From Eshraghiella sp964414835 (GTDB lineage Bacteria > Bacillota > Clostridia > Lachnospirales > Lachnospiraceae): a stretch of DNA of 64,000 bases. Shown here in pieces: positions 18,424 to 27,885 of the stretch. Under the pieces are notes generated by a model. That model saw nothing but the letters and a program-made list of their open reading frames with translations, was not told the DNA's origin and searched no databases. The position numbers were made by a program, and so were the translations under genes. The number at the start of each line of letters is the position of its first letter. Within the stretch, counting starts at the first letter, position 1. The stretch spans positions 34,875 through 98,874 of the forward strand of contig CAYPWY010000006.1 in the NCBI GenBank assembly GCA_964414835.1, read 5' to 3'.

Positions 18424-19962
18424 TCATGCCCTTTTAATCACAAAATTGGTTACACTGGCAAGACCGCCAAGCTGAATTTCTTCTTCATTGCCGCCTGCCA
18501 GCTCCAGCACAAAATGCGTGCCGCTGTACCTGAGGAAATCCTCTTCCTCCATAAAGCCTGCAATTATCTCATCAAGAAAAGTCTCTTCTTTGCCATCTCC
18601 GCTTTTAAGAAAATAATCCGTCTTTTCACACAGGTGCACCAGAAACGTATAATAATCTCCGTTTTTAAATACTTCTTCGGAAAAAATACCTTCAATTTCA
18701 GTATTGTAGTCTTTAAGTGTAAACTGTTCTCTGCGCTCCAGCATACCAAGCAAAATCATCAGCAGCGTTCTTGCATTATTCACAAAACGCTCATTGTCAA
18801 GCTCGTCCTCAAAAACTATATCCGTTACGGTCTGCTGTGTGATAACCTCAGCCGTTTCTGTCATCTGAGGTCTGTAGCTTAACATATCTTCTATTTTAAC
18901 AAAGTCAAAGGTTTTATGTATGTTGAAGCCCAAAAACGGCTTTATGACACATTCCAGCGCCTCCGGCTTATTATTTCTGACCATTGTTTCAAGTGCGCTC
19001 TTAAAATCAAAACGGCTTCTGAGCCTGCTGAGCTTGGATTTGTGGATTATTTCATCTGCCTTAATCCCAAGCTGCGTACATGCTTTTAAAAGCTCACTGT
19101 GGTTGTTCATGGCAACCTTAAGCTCAGTATCAAGCCTGTATATCTCTGCGGCACTTCTTCCGAACTGCCCTGCGTCACCGGATACTTTATCATTCTCCGC
19201 CCGTTTCATTGCCGATTCAATAAGCTCTTTATTTTTCACAAAAAGCTTCTGCTCGTCCTCAAACCATTTGATTCCCGTATCAAAAAACCTCTCATAAGCC
19301 TCCACACCGGCAAAAACATCAATAGTCAGAAGCTCTATAACCTGATTTTTGCGCAGTTTTAAGCGGTCAACCTCCTGATTGATGCGCTTGACCACCTCTG
19401 TGCCGCCCTTGAAATCTTCAGACTGTATCATTTTCTCCAGCAAAAGCTGTTCTACGCTTATTTTGCTCTCATCCCTGATTTCCTTTGTGTCAAGATAAAA
19501 CTCTATGCCATCCGGACTTATCGAATACCACACTGTTCCATCCTGAATACGGCTCTCAAGAAGTTTGACGCGGGATACTTTTTTTACCTTGTCAACAGGG
19601 TCATAATATTCAAAAGAAAAAGGTCTGCCGTCATTCTTAAGCTTATCAAAAATATAATCAACCAGAATCTTGTTATCCGGTTCATCAAGGATTATTCCAA
19701 AATCCCTTCTTATGCACTCGCTCATAAAATCATAGTACACCGGATATGTGACGTCACGCTCTTTAAAATTATTTTCCTCAATAAAAAAGCGCAGCACTGC
19801 CATAAGAATATATCCCATATCCAGATTCTCATAACGTCCCTCCATAAACCATGAAAAGGACACCTCTGACAGCCTGAAAAACGGGTAATATTTCTTAAGG
19901 TTAAGCATGCGCTCCCTATGGTCTGCAATTATGTCATTAACTAATATATGCTTCTGTGGCAT
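18424..19962 (-). CDS. jetA: DUF5716 protein, JetA/MukF-like kleisin subunit
   Basis: Starts at ATG 19962 (MPQKHILVNDII) with GGAGG six bases upstream; 512 residues. The N-terminal winged-helix-like region (FRLSEVSFSWFMEGRYENLDMG), a helical middle with heptads (about 200-330), and a C-terminal globular part fit DUF5716, which is the JetA family of Wadjet systems. It begins 16 bases after the recR stop, so the SMC genes look like an extension of the dnaX-ybaB-recR operon rather than a separate island. Confidence 0.78.
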   Translation of the reverse strand: MPQKHILVNDIIADHRERMLNLKKYYPFFRLSEVSFSWFMEGRYENLDMGYILMAVLRFFIEENNFKERDVTYPVYYDFMSECIRRDFGIILDEPDNKILVDYIFDKLKNDGRPFSFEYYDPVDKVKKVSRVKLLESRIQDGTVWYSISPDGIEFYLDTKEIRDESKISVEQLLLEKMIQSEDFKGGTEVVKRINQEVDRLKLRKNQVIELLTIDVFAGVEAYERFFDTGIKWFEDEQKLFVKNKELIESAMKRAENDKVSGDAGQFGRSAAEIYRLDTELKVAMNNHSELLKACTQLGIKADEIIHKSKLSRLRSRFDFKSALETMVRNNKPEALECVIKPFLGFNIHKTFDFVKIEDMLSYRPQMTETAEVITQQTVTDIVFEDELDNERFVNNARTLLMILLGMLERREQFTLKDYNTEIEGIFSEEVFKNGDYYTFLVHLCEKTDYFLKSGDGKEETFLDEIIAGFMEEEDFLRYSGTHFVLELAGGNEEEIQLGGLASVTNFVIKRA

Positions 19963-19978
19963 AGAATGCCTCCGTATA

Positions 19979-20575
19979 CTAAAGCTCCGTACGTCCCTCC
20001 AAGGCACGCAGAAGCGTAACTTCATCTATGTATTCCAAATCGCCCCCGACCGGCACTCCGCTGGCTATCCTTGTAACCTTGATGCCTGTGGGCTTAATCA
20101 GCTTAGAAAGATACATGGCAGTCGCCTCCCCCTCAAGACTTGAGTTTGTGGCAATAATCACTTCATCCACATCTCCCTGAAGCCTGACCAAAAGCTCCTT
20201 AATTCTAATATCGTTGGGTCCGATTCCCAGCATCGGCGATATTGCGCCGTGTAATACATGATACACGCCCTTGTATTTGCCTGTCTTTTCATATGCAGCA
20301 AGATCCCTTGTATTCTCAACAACCATAATCTCTTTATGATTGCGCTCCACATCACTGCATATCGGACACTCTTCCCTGTCGGTAAGCGTCTGACAAGTCT
20401 TACAGTAACATACATTCTGCTTGGCATCGATAATTGCCTGTGAAAGAGCCGCTGCCCTTTGCTCAGGCATATTGATAATATGAAAAGCAAGGCGTTGTGC
20501 TGTCTTAGCACCAACGCCCGGAAGTGCTGCCAACTCTTCAATTAACCTGCTTATCTGCTTTCCGTAGTAGTCCAT
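19979..20575 (-). CDS. recR: Recombination mediator RecR
   Basis: A 198-residue RecR. It has the N-terminal helix-hairpin-helix (LAALPGVGAKTAQRLAFH), a four-cysteine zinc finger (CYCKTC...CPIC) and a Toprim domain (VVENTRDLAAYEKTGKYKGVYHVLHG, NSSLEGEATAMYL). With RecO and RecF it loads RecA at gaps. Its start overlaps the ybaB stop by one base. The Toprim here is RecR's own and is not a JetD domain. Confidence 0.98.
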   Translation of the reverse strand: MDYYGKQISRLIEELAALPGVGAKTAQRLAFHIINMPEQRAAALSQAIIDAKQNVCYCKTCQTLTDREECPICSDVERNHKEIMVVENTRDLAAYEKTGKYKGVYHVLHGAISPMLGIGPNDIRIKELLVRLQGDVDEVIIATNSSLEGEATAMYLSKLIKPTGIKVTRIASGVPVGGDLEYIDEVTLLRALEGRTEL

Positions 20576-20922
20576 TAGAATGGGAATCCTCCTCCGAGTC
20601 CTCCTGTAATCTTCGCCATAGATTCCTGTGACAATTCCTCAATCTGTCTGATTGCCTCATTGGCTGCTGCCATAATCAAATCCTCAAGCATCTCTATGTC
20701 ATCAGGGTCAACTACCTCAGGAGATAATTTTACTTTGGTAATTTCCTTCTTACCGCTAATTGTTACCTCAACGGCTCCGCCTCCGGCTGCGGCGGTAATT
20801 TCCTTTTCTTCAAGCTCCTTCTGCGACTCCTCCATCTGCCTCTGCATTCTCTGGGCCTGCTTCATCAGATTGTTCATATTGCCCGGCATTGCTCCGCCGG
20901 GATAGCCTCCACGTTTTGCCAT
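20575..20922 (-). CDS. ybaB: YbaB/EbfC nucleoid-associated protein
   Basis: A 115-residue protein with the YbaB start (GNMNNLMKQAQRMQRQMEESQKELEEKE), the VEVTISGKKEITKVKLSPEVVDPDDIEMLEDLI core and a Gly-rich end. It binds DNA as a dimer. It sits between dnaX and recR, as in most bacteria. Confidence 0.96.
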   Translation of the reverse strand: MAKRGGYPGGAMPGNMNNLMKQAQRMQRQMEESQKELEEKEITAAAGGGAVEVTISGKKEITKVKLSPEVVDPDDIEMLEDLIMAAANEAIRQIEELSQESMAKITGGLGGGFPF

Positions 20923-20959
20923 TTGTCTATTCTCCTTTTGTCATTATTATTCTGTCATG

Positions 20960-22546
20960 CTAATCTTCTATCGATATGTTCATTTTAACGTATTCTTCAA
21001 CATCTGTAAATGAGTCTTCAAACGTAGTTCCGTTATCTAAAAGTCTTACTTCAAGTTCGACCGACTTACCTATTGTATTTTCTATGACGCCCTTAAGTGC
21101 ATCCACTGACTTATCGCTGCTGAGAAACTCGTGTATGAATTTGCTTTCAGTAACCAGCACAAGCTTATCCCCGTCAACAGTAATTCTTACTGCCTTAAGA
21201 AAATTTTCATATACATTCTCAGACTGTCCGATTATTCCCCGCCAGTTTTCTGCAACCTTACGCAAATCCTCCGGCAATGCCTTAATTTCCTGTCTTACGC
21301 TTCGGGATGCCGGCGGCGCCGCAATCATAGGCTGCGGCGCGGCTCCTGCCGGAACTTCCGGTCTTATGGCATTGAGAGCTATCAAATCCTCTTTCTCTTT
21401 GACAAGTGCCTCAAGACGCTTCAACCTGTCATTAACAGAGGTCATATCTGTCTCCATCTGCGGCTTTGTAAGCTTAATGAGCGCCACTTCCACCTGAACA
21501 CGCTTTTGCCCCGTAAACTTAATGGATTGTGAAAGCTCTGACAAAATGCGTATATACCGCATAATCACATCCGCATCAATCATAAACGCTTCTTCTTTAA
21601 GGTGTTTCAGATTTTCTGCGGACATATCCATCATATTTTCAGTTTCGGGGGAGGTCTTAAGCATCAGAAGATTGCGAAGATACCATGTAAAATCTGATAC
21701 AAATTGTGATAAATCCCTACCCAGCAGTATAAGCTCGTCAAGCTCTTTTATTAGCGCTGCCACATCACCGTTAATGACAAGACGCAGCATCCTTGAAAAC
21801 ACTTCCGTATCAACAGCTCCCAAGACTTCAAGCACATTCTCATATTTAAGCTCTTTATCCATATAAAAGGCAATGCACTGGTCAAGAAGGCTCAACGCGT
21901 CTCTCAATGCACCGTCTGCCATTCTGGCAATATAACGTAGTGCCTTGTCTTCTACGGACACATTTTCAACCGTCACAAGCTCCTTAAGCCTTTCCGTAAT
22001 CACATCCACTGAAATGCGCTTAAAATCGTATCTCTGGCATCTTGACATAATTGTAACGGGAATCTTATGGGCTTCTGTCGTGGCAAGAATAAAAATAACA
22101 TATTCCGGCGGCTCTTCAAGTGTCTTGAGCAACGCATTGAAGGCTCCTATAGAAAGCATATGAACCTCATCAATTATATAGACCTTGTATCTTCCCTCAG
22201 TAGGTCTGTATGCAACCTCCTCGCGAATCTGCCTGATATTATCGACACCATTGTTGCTTGCGGCATCAATCTCGATTACATTTAATGATGAGCCATTGCT
22301 TATTGCCTTGCAGACGGCACATTCACCACATGGGCTTCCGTCTGCAGGATGCTGGCAGTTTACTGCCTTTGCCAGAATCTTAGCTATTGTTGTTTTACCT
22401 GTTCCTCTTGTACCGCAGAAAAGATATGCATGTCCTATTCTGTCTGATTCAATTTGATTTGTTAAAGTTTTAACAATATGGTCCTGACCTTTCACATCCT
22501 TGAACGTGTCAGGTCTCCATTTTCTATATAATGCTGTATACGACAC
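20960..22546 (-). CDS. dnaX: DNA polymerase III subunit gamma/tau
   Basis: A 528-residue clamp-loader ATPase. Visible are Walker A GTRGTGKTTIAKILAK, a four-Cys zinc module (CxxC...CxxC within NCQHPADGSPCGECAVC), Walker B YIIDEVHML, sensor LATTEAHKIPVTIMSRCQRYDFKRI, and a C-terminal tau-like region after about 370. It loads the sliding clamp and couples polymerases. It follows pfk by 14 bases and is followed by ybaB-recR. Confidence 0.97.
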   Translation of the reverse strand: MSYTALYRKWRPDTFKDVKGQDHIVKTLTNQIESDRIGHAYLFCGTRGTGKTTIAKILAKAVNCQHPADGSPCGECAVCKAISNGSSLNVIEIDAASNNGVDNIRQIREEVAYRPTEGRYKVYIIDEVHMLSIGAFNALLKTLEEPPEYVIFILATTEAHKIPVTIMSRCQRYDFKRISVDVITERLKELVTVENVSVEDKALRYIARMADGALRDALSLLDQCIAFYMDKELKYENVLEVLGAVDTEVFSRMLRLVINGDVAALIKELDELILLGRDLSQFVSDFTWYLRNLLMLKTSPETENMMDMSAENLKHLKEEAFMIDADVIMRYIRILSELSQSIKFTGQKRVQVEVALIKLTKPQMETDMTSVNDRLKRLEALVKEKEDLIALNAIRPEVPAGAAPQPMIAAPPASRSVRQEIKALPEDLRKVAENWRGIIGQSENVYENFLKAVRITVDGDKLVLVTESKFIHEFLSSDKSVDALKGVIENTIGKSVELEVRLLDNGTTFEDSFTDVEEYVKMNISIED

Positions 22547-22560
22547 AGTTTAACTCCTGT

Positions 22561-23634
22561 CTAATTTCCAAACCCTATTCCAAGAATCTTGGCATCCCTT
22601 ATTGTTGTACACTCAGGGTCTACTGTTTTAAGCTTACCTGCAACCTCACTAAGCGGCACACTGGTAATTTCGTTATTTTTCATTGCAACCATATTGCCAA
22701 AATCCTTGTTGAGAATAAGTCTTGCAGCCTCTGCGCCAAACATTGTGGAGAGAACTCTGTCATATGGACAAGGGCTTCCGCCTCTCTGCATATGCCCCGG
22801 AACCGTAATTCTTACTTCCTGTCCTGTACGCTCCTCTATTTCTTTACCAATCTTATAAGACACAGACGGGTATGGACTTTCAGCCAGTTTTTTCTTAAGC
22901 TCTTTCTTGGACAGTGCTGCATCCTCTTTGGAAATTGCACCCTCGGCTACTGCAAGAATAGAAAAATTCTTGCCCTTCTTATTACGTTCTTCAAGCTTCT
23001 TAATTACTTTATCAATATCGTAAGGTATTTCAGGTATAAGGATAATATCTGCTCCGCCGGCGATTCCTGCATGGAGTGTAATCCAGCCTACCTTATGTCC
23101 CATAACCTCAACAATAAACACTCTTCCGTGTGATGATGCCGTTGTATGAATACAATCGATTGCATTAGTCGCCACGTCCACCGCACTCTGAAAACCGAAT
23201 GTAATATCTGTTCCCCACAAATCATTATCAATGGTCTTAGGAAGCGAAACCACGTTAAGTCCTTCCTCTCTAAGAAGATTGGCAGTCTTCTGTGTTCCGT
23301 TTCCTCCAAGTATAACGATACAGTCCAGCTTAAGCTTGGCATAGTTCTCTTTCATAGCCTTGACCTTATCAAGTCCATTATCATCAGGTGTACGCATAAG
23401 CTTAAATGGCTGCCTTGAACTTCCAAGAATAGTTCCTCCTTCAGTAAGAATGCCGGAAAAATCACTTTCCTTCATCTCACGGTAATTGCCGTATATAAGA
23501 CCCTTGTATCCGTCCTCGAAGCCTATAATCTTGACATCCTTCCTTGCGCTGTAAAGTGCCTTGGCAACTCCCCGCATAGCCGCATTAAGGCTCTGACAGT
23601 CTCCGCCGCTTGTTAACATTCCGATTCTAAGCAT
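22561..23634 (-). CDS. 6-phosphofructokinase, mixed-specificity (group III) type
   Basis: Start chosen at ATG 23634 (MLRIGMLTSGGD) because GGAGG lies eight bases upstream; 357 residues. Motifs: GGDCQSLNAA at 10-19, GGNGTQ at 110-115, catalytic PKTIDND at 132-138, and MGHKVGWITL. The Gly after GGN is typical of ATP enzymes and the Lys in PKTIDND of PPi enzymes, a combination known in group III PFKs, so the phosphoryl donor is not settled by sequence. It phosphorylates fructose 6-phosphate in glycolysis. It lies directly upstream of dnaX and probably heads the operon. Confidence 0.9.
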   Translation of the reverse strand: MLRIGMLTSGGDCQSLNAAMRGVAKALYSARKDVKIIGFEDGYKGLIYGNYREMKESDFSGILTEGGTILGSSRQPFKLMRTPDDNGLDKVKAMKENYAKLKLDCIVILGGNGTQKTANLLREEGLNVVSLPKTIDNDLWGTDITFGFQSAVDVATNAIDCIHTTASSHGRVFIVEVMGHKVGWITLHAGIAGGADIILIPEIPYDIDKVIKKLEERNKKGKNFSILAVAEGAISKEDAALSKKELKKKLAESPYPSVSYKIGKEIEERTGQEVRITVPGHMQRGGSPCPYDRVLSTMFGAEAARLILNKDFGNMVAMKNNEITSVPLSEVAGKLKTVDPECTTIRDAKILGIGFGN

Positions 23635-23766
23635 ATTCACATCCTCCATAAGTATATTTGAGTGTTCAATCATAGATACATTTTATCATATTTTTGCCAA
23701 AATCACAAGAACATACAACGGAAACTTACATAATCTCCCAATGGATTTGTATGTTTTTTACTAAAA

Positions 23767-23797
23767 TAAAACAAGCCTTCCGAATAAGGCAAAAAAA
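23767..23797 (-). terminator. Rho-independent terminator of the SRP RNA
   Basis: On the minus strand GCCTT-ATTCGG-AAGGC is followed by TTGTTTTATTTT, immediately after the 3' end of the SRP RNA. Confidence 0.75.
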
Positions 23798-23799
23798 TT

Positions 23800-24062
23800 C
23801 CATGCGTCCTGCGTCGAACCCGCTCCGCTGCACGTTACCTGCACGCCCGGCTCAGCCCAGGCGACCTTACGGCACATAGGAGATTCCGCTTAATGCTGCT
23901 TCGTTCCCGACCTGACATGGTTCGCGGATTCCTATTGCGCAAGACCCAAGCTTCAACACCGTCCGCACAGGGCGGCTGCAACAAAACACGCCCTCGGCAG
24001 AACATCACCCCTGCTATAGCGGATTTCAGGTTCAGGGAGCCGCTACTTCCCCGGCTGCATGG
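23800..24062 (-). ncRNA. ffs: Signal recognition particle RNA, large Alu-containing type
   Basis: The minus strand contains the conserved helix 8 core GTCAGGTCGGGAACGAAGCAGC (positions 23889-23924 region) with the internal loops that bind Ffh. The ends CCATGC and GCATGG pair, giving about 263 nt. The length and the 5' domain fit the scRNA of Bacillus and Clostridia rather than 4.5S RNA. It pairs with Ffh for cotranslational targeting. Its position near dnaX and tadA matches the tadA-scr-dnaX order of Bacillus subtilis. Exact ends are estimated from the closing helix. Confidence 0.93.
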
Positions 24063-24184
24063 AAAATGTAATATCATATTTGTAAATACGGCAAACTACC
24101 GAGACAATGGTTAGTATACCCATTTTAGAAAAAGATGTCAAGGAATTAATGCCTTTTCCCTACATTTCTATACCTATATTACGC

Positions 24185-25150
24185 TTATTCTACTTTAAAT
24201 TCCAATTCGCCATACACTGAATTTTCGGAATCAGTTCCAAACACAATAATATATTCCCCTTTGTCCAGATTATTTTCCGAAGGAAAATTAACAGGATAAA
24301 TTGACCATGTCTGTTTTTCTATTGTCGTGGTATCGTCCGAATTATGTGAATAGTCCGTCAAAAGTTCTCTTTCCCCATTAATCAGCCTATATATTTCAAA
24401 GCTGTCGTTTAAGCTGTATTCATTCTCAGTATTGTTGAATATCTGCAAAACAAGTGACTTTCCCGTTACCGATGAATACTGAATCCCAAAATACAGCTTA
24501 TCATCGTTGGAATAATCCCCGTTTTCACAGAATGACAAAAAGGCGGCTTTATCATAATAAATTGAAAATGTATATCTTTCATCATCCGATATATGATACG
24601 ATAAAATCGGTACCTGCATATAAACCATATCATCATCAATTTTAAAGGTTATATCCACATATGTATTTTCATATCCTTCCAAAGGCACTTCCATACTATA
24701 TATACTTCTATCCTCATCGACAACCCTGATATGATACTCATATTCCATAAAATCTTCAACTCTCATATCAGATTCTTTGTCCCTGATGCCGTATACTTCT
24801 TCCTATGTTATCTTTTTTCCATTTCCAAAATCAGCATTAATATAATCCACTCCGTTTGAATTATCATATGTTATACCAAATTTTTCGACGCCGGACGACT
24901 TATTGTATAACTCCAATCCTGTTCCCAACAAATACCAGTTAACGCTTTCGTAATCCATTAATTTTATTGCGTCTTCTGTCAACTGTTCTTCCTGCGTTAA
25001 ATAGTCTAATTGCTCTTCCGACAACATATCTAACAATGAAGCCTCTTCGTTTGTTGTCTTAGTTTCACTGTTATTATCTGAGGATGACTTACCACATGCA
25101 GTCAAAACAACCACTAACAAAAATAATACCACCAAATTTATTTTTTTCAT
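24185..25150 (-). pseudogene. Lipoprotein gene split by one in-frame TAG
   Basis: The first part (25150-24806) encodes a lipoprotein signal (VVLFLLVVVLTACGKSSS, lipobox Cys19) and a short acidic region ending NGKKIT. A TAG at 24805-24803 follows, and the same frame then reads EEVYGIRDKESD and runs without another stop to 24185. Together they would make about 321 residues; the C-terminal half looks like a beta-sandwich ending in EYIIVFGTDSENSVYGELEFKVE. No frameshift is needed to join them. Either the gene is broken by a nonsense mutation, or the amber codon is read through, or the base is an error. Function unknown. Confidence 0.8.
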
Positions 25151-25354
25151 ACTATCCCCACCTTTTCATACTGTAAATTATTTTTATGTGTAAAATAAAA
25201 TGCACAGAAACTCAATCGGAGTTCTGCGCATATATAAATATAACTATAATAATTAATAATGCTAAGTTCCCTCATATGACACCGGAACTCCCCTTCCAAG
25301 CATCCATTTAAATTATACATTACTTCAAATGGCTTTGTCAATGAAAAGCCCCGG

Positions 25355-25831
25355 TCATTTTTTGCTTTCCCTCATCTTTTTAAAAAAATCCTGCATTATA
25401 TCTCTGCACTGGTCTGTCAAAACTCCGGTAGTCACCTCTGCCTTGTGGTTAAATCCATCCATACGAAGCAGATTTATGACCGACCCTGCGCAGCCTGCCT
25501 TGGGATTCATTGTACCTACCACAACTCTTGGAATACGGGCCTGAACAATTGCCCCGGCGCACATAGGACAAGGCTCCAACGTTACATACATTGTACAGCC
25601 CTCAAGCCGCCAGTCTCCGATGATTTTTCCGGCTTTCTTAATTGCCATAATCTCTGCATGGGCAAGAGTGCTTTTGTCAGTATTGCGCCTGTTATAGCCA
25701 CGGGCAATTATTTTATTATCATATACTATAACACAGCCGATAGGCACCTCATCAATATGCGCCGCACGTCTGGCAAGCTTTATGGCTTCGTACATATATT
25801 TTTCATCGGTTGTCATATCTTTGCGTTTCAT
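25355..25831 (-). CDS. tadA: tRNA-specific adenosine deaminase TadA
   Basis: A 158-residue deaminase with the zinc and catalytic residues HAE (58-60) and PCPMC (87-91). It converts A34 to inosine in tRNA-Arg(ACG). The ATG at 25831 overlaps the stop of the upstream GNAT gene (ATGA), which supports this start although another ATG lies at codon 6. The gene lies upstream of the SRP RNA and dnaX, an old Firmicute arrangement, here with the split lipoprotein gene inserted between. The 204 bases between it and that gene hold nothing I can identify. Confidence 0.95.
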   Translation of the reverse strand: MKRKDMTTDEKYMYEAIKLARRAAHIDEVPIGCVIVYDNKIIARGYNRRNTDKSTLAHAEIMAIKKAGKIIGDWRLEGCTMYVTLEPCPMCAGAIVQARIPRVVVGTMNPKAGCAGSVINLLRMDGFNHKAEVTTGVLTDQCRDIMQDFFKKMRESKK

Positions 25832-26394
25832 ATTTTCGCCTTCAAATCCCTAGGGTTAATAAGCACATATCTCCTATGGTCAGTATATCCGCTGCGCAGG
25901 AGCAGCACTGACTTGGCAAGACTTTCAAATTCAAAACCAAGCCTTGTCAGCAGACTTATGGAATTAATATTGTCCGGAAGTGTATACGCCTCTATTCTAT
26001 GAAGCTTTTCCTCCTCAAATACTGCCGTCACCAGCCTTGAAACCGCCTCTAACGCGTATCCCTGTTTCTGATATTCCGGCAGTAATTTATACCCCAATAC
26101 GCAGGAATGATATGCGCCTCTTATGATATTGCCGAAAGAAGCCGTACCGATTATTTTGTCAGGCTCATCCTTGACAAAAAAGAAGTACCTCATATACATA
26201 CCGTTTAAAAAGGCATTATATTCACCCTTCAATGCAGCACTTTGATATTCAAATGTATAATATTTGATACTCTTGGGCGATTCCACCGCATCAAACACCC
26301 GGCGGCCGGAAAGATAAAACTGCAAGACCTCCGGTGCAAAGCTCTCACCCAAAACTTTCAGATTCAAACGTCTTGTCTCATATTCAAAATGCAT
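25828..26394 (-). CDS. GNAT family N-acetyltransferase
   Basis: A 188-residue protein of the RimJ/RimL-like GNAT group: ETRRLNLKVL start, IIGTASFGNIIRGAYHSCVLGYKLLPEYQKQGYALEAVSRLV (acetyl-CoA loop) and HRIEAYTLPDNINSISLLTRLGFEFES. The substrate is unknown. I place the start at ATG 26394 (MHFEYETRRL), though ATG 26409 is possible; neither has a strong ribosome site. It is translationally coupled to tadA. Confidence 0.85.
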   Translation of the reverse strand: MHFEYETRRLNLKVLGESFAPEVLQFYLSGRRVFDAVESPKSIKYYTFEYQSAALKGEYNAFLNGMYMRYFFFVKDEPDKIIGTASFGNIIRGAYHSCVLGYKLLPEYQKQGYALEAVSRLVTAVFEEEKLHRIEAYTLPDNINSISLLTRLGFEFESLAKSVLLLRSGYTDHRRYVLINPRDLKAKI

Positions 26395-26520
26395 TGTGAT
26401 ACCTGTCATTCATATATAATAAATAGATGATACCACATACGTGAATATAAATCAAACACTGCGTTTATATGAACTAAAACACTTGGAATTTAAACAAATA
26501 ATCCTCTTAACCGTCTTTTC

Positions 26521-27033
26521 TTATTCATACAGATATTTAAAAAATATTTCCTCAAGCACATCCGCAGATTCCGTATCAATATATTTTTCTATATAAATCT
26601 CATATTCTTCTACAGGATTATCATAAGCTTGCTTCCATATTTCTATTTTACCTGTAGCTACATCCCAGCTAAAATTTACTACTTCATTCATCCACTTCTC
26701 ATACTCTGTGCTTTTCTCAACTTCAACCGCAAAATTTATTCCATATAACTGTGCTCCCGAATAATATACCGTACAGTCGTAATCGTCATATGGTGTATCT
26801 GCAGCCTCCACAAAGACATTGTAAAGCTTTATTAAATCATTTTCATTTTCTTCCTTGGATATTGTCTTATGTTTCTCCTTTTCAATCATAAATGAAAATT
26901 CGGCCGATATTACCGTTTCATACGGCATATATTCAAGTTCTCCCTTTAGCTCTTCCTTTGCCTCCCGCTTCGTGCAGCCTGATAAAACCAATATCAAAAC
27001 AATCAGCGGAATTAATATTCTGATTTTTTTCAT
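26521..27033 (-). CDS. Hypothetical lipoprotein
   Basis: Starts at ATG 27033 with GGAGG ten bases upstream; 170 residues. The N-terminus MKKIRILIPLIVLILVLSGC is a lipoprotein signal with Cys20. The mature part is acidic and contains VEKSTEYEKWMNEVVNFSWDVATGKIEIW. I do not recognise a family. The gene is monocistronic by spacing. Confidence 0.7.
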   Translation of the reverse strand: MKKIRILIPLIVLILVLSGCTKREAKEELKGELEYMPYETVISAEFSFMIEKEKHKTISKEENENDLIKLYNVFVEAADTPYDDYDCTVYYSGAQLYGINFAVEVEKSTEYEKWMNEVVNFSWDVATGKIEIWKQAYDNPVEEYEIYIEKYIDTESADVLEEIFFKYLYE

Positions 27034-27160
27034 TTTGTACTTCCCTCCCACAATATTTAAACAGCCTTTTGTCAAAATTACTACTGCCATCCATTTGTTT
27101 TATTTTAAATAAAGGCATAAATAATGGCAGCACTAATAATAGTGCCGCCCTAACTGCAAG

Positions 27161-27781
27161 TCAAGTTTCATAAATCGGTTCAAAATCATCTGCACCATGT
27201 CCGCATAACGGGCATACGAAATCCTTTGGTAATTCACTGCCATCATAAACATAATTGCAGATTTTACAGCGCCATCCTACGATTTTTTTATCCGCACTTT
27301 TTGCCTCCGGCTTAGGCTTTATCCTGCTCTGATAATCCGCATAGGTGACAGGCGCATTATCGCTCAATGCCTTGGCATCCTGAACCTCTGCAATGAATAA
27401 AGTATGACTTCCCAAGTCTTCACTGCTGATTACCTTACAGCTTATTACCGCACATGTCTGCCAGCCAAGATAAGGTATGCCATTGACATCCAACGGCAGC
27501 TCCATATCAGCAAATTTATTAACATCCCTTCCTGACTGGAAACCAAAGTGCCGGATTGTTTCAAATGTACATGTGTCATCTAATATGCTGACTGCAAACA
27601 GCCCGCTCTGTTTAATAAGCTCGCATGTATAGTTTGTATTCAACACCGAAATTGCCGCCCTCGTAGGACTGTTAGCAATCTGTATACAAGTGTTTGTAAT
27701 ACATCCGTTTTTGATTTCCCCGGCTTTTGTTGACAACATGAAAACACCATAGCTTAGACTGTATAAAGCATTTTTGTCCAT
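27161..27781 (-). CDS. Flavin reductase-rubredoxin fusion (high molecular weight rubredoxin)
   Basis: A 206-residue two-domain protein. Residues 1-150 are a flavin reductase-like split-barrel domain (SPTRAAISVLNTNYT, FGFQSGRDVNKF, CAVISCKVISSEDLGSHTLFIAEV). Residues 165-206 are a rubredoxin (WRCKICNYVYDGSELPKDFVCPLCG), four Cys for one iron. In Clostridia such Hrb proteins pass electrons from NAD(P)H to flavodiiron proteins in oxygen and NO defence. No flavodiiron gene is in the window. Confidence 0.93.
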   Translation of the reverse strand: MDKNALYSLSYGVFMLSTKAGEIKNGCITNTCIQIANSPTRAAISVLNTNYTCELIKQSGLFAVSILDDTCTFETIRHFGFQSGRDVNKFADMELPLDVNGIPYLGWQTCAVISCKVISSEDLGSHTLFIAEVQDAKALSDNAPVTYADYQSRIKPKPEAKSADKKIVGWRCKICNYVYDGSELPKDFVCPLCGHGADDFEPIYET

Positions 27782-27856
27782 ATTTCCATCTCCTCGCTTT
27801 CAGTTTTATTAAAATATATTATAACACATAAATAGCCGAACAACCATAAATATTTA

Positions 27857-27882
27857 AAAACGGCGGTGCCTGCGCACCGCCG
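27857..27882 (-). terminator. Terminator after the DUF6128-like gene
   Basis: The minus strand reads ACGGCGGTGC-gcag-GCACCGCCGT followed by TTTTAAAT, just after the stop of the gene at 27886. Confidence 0.88.
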
Positions 27883-27885
27883 TTA

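Noticed and set aside
19979..20575. RecR as the missing Toprim (JetD) partner
   Set aside because: The protein has the full RecR layout of HhH, zinc finger and Toprim and the normal ybaB-recR context.
22531..23133. 200-codon open frame on the plus strand
   Set aside because: Antisense to the phosphofructokinase gene, with many Cys and His and no start site.
25147..25341. 64-codon open frame upstream of the split lipoprotein gene
   Set aside because: No ribosome site or family likeness, and it overlaps the lipoprotein start; probably only a leader.
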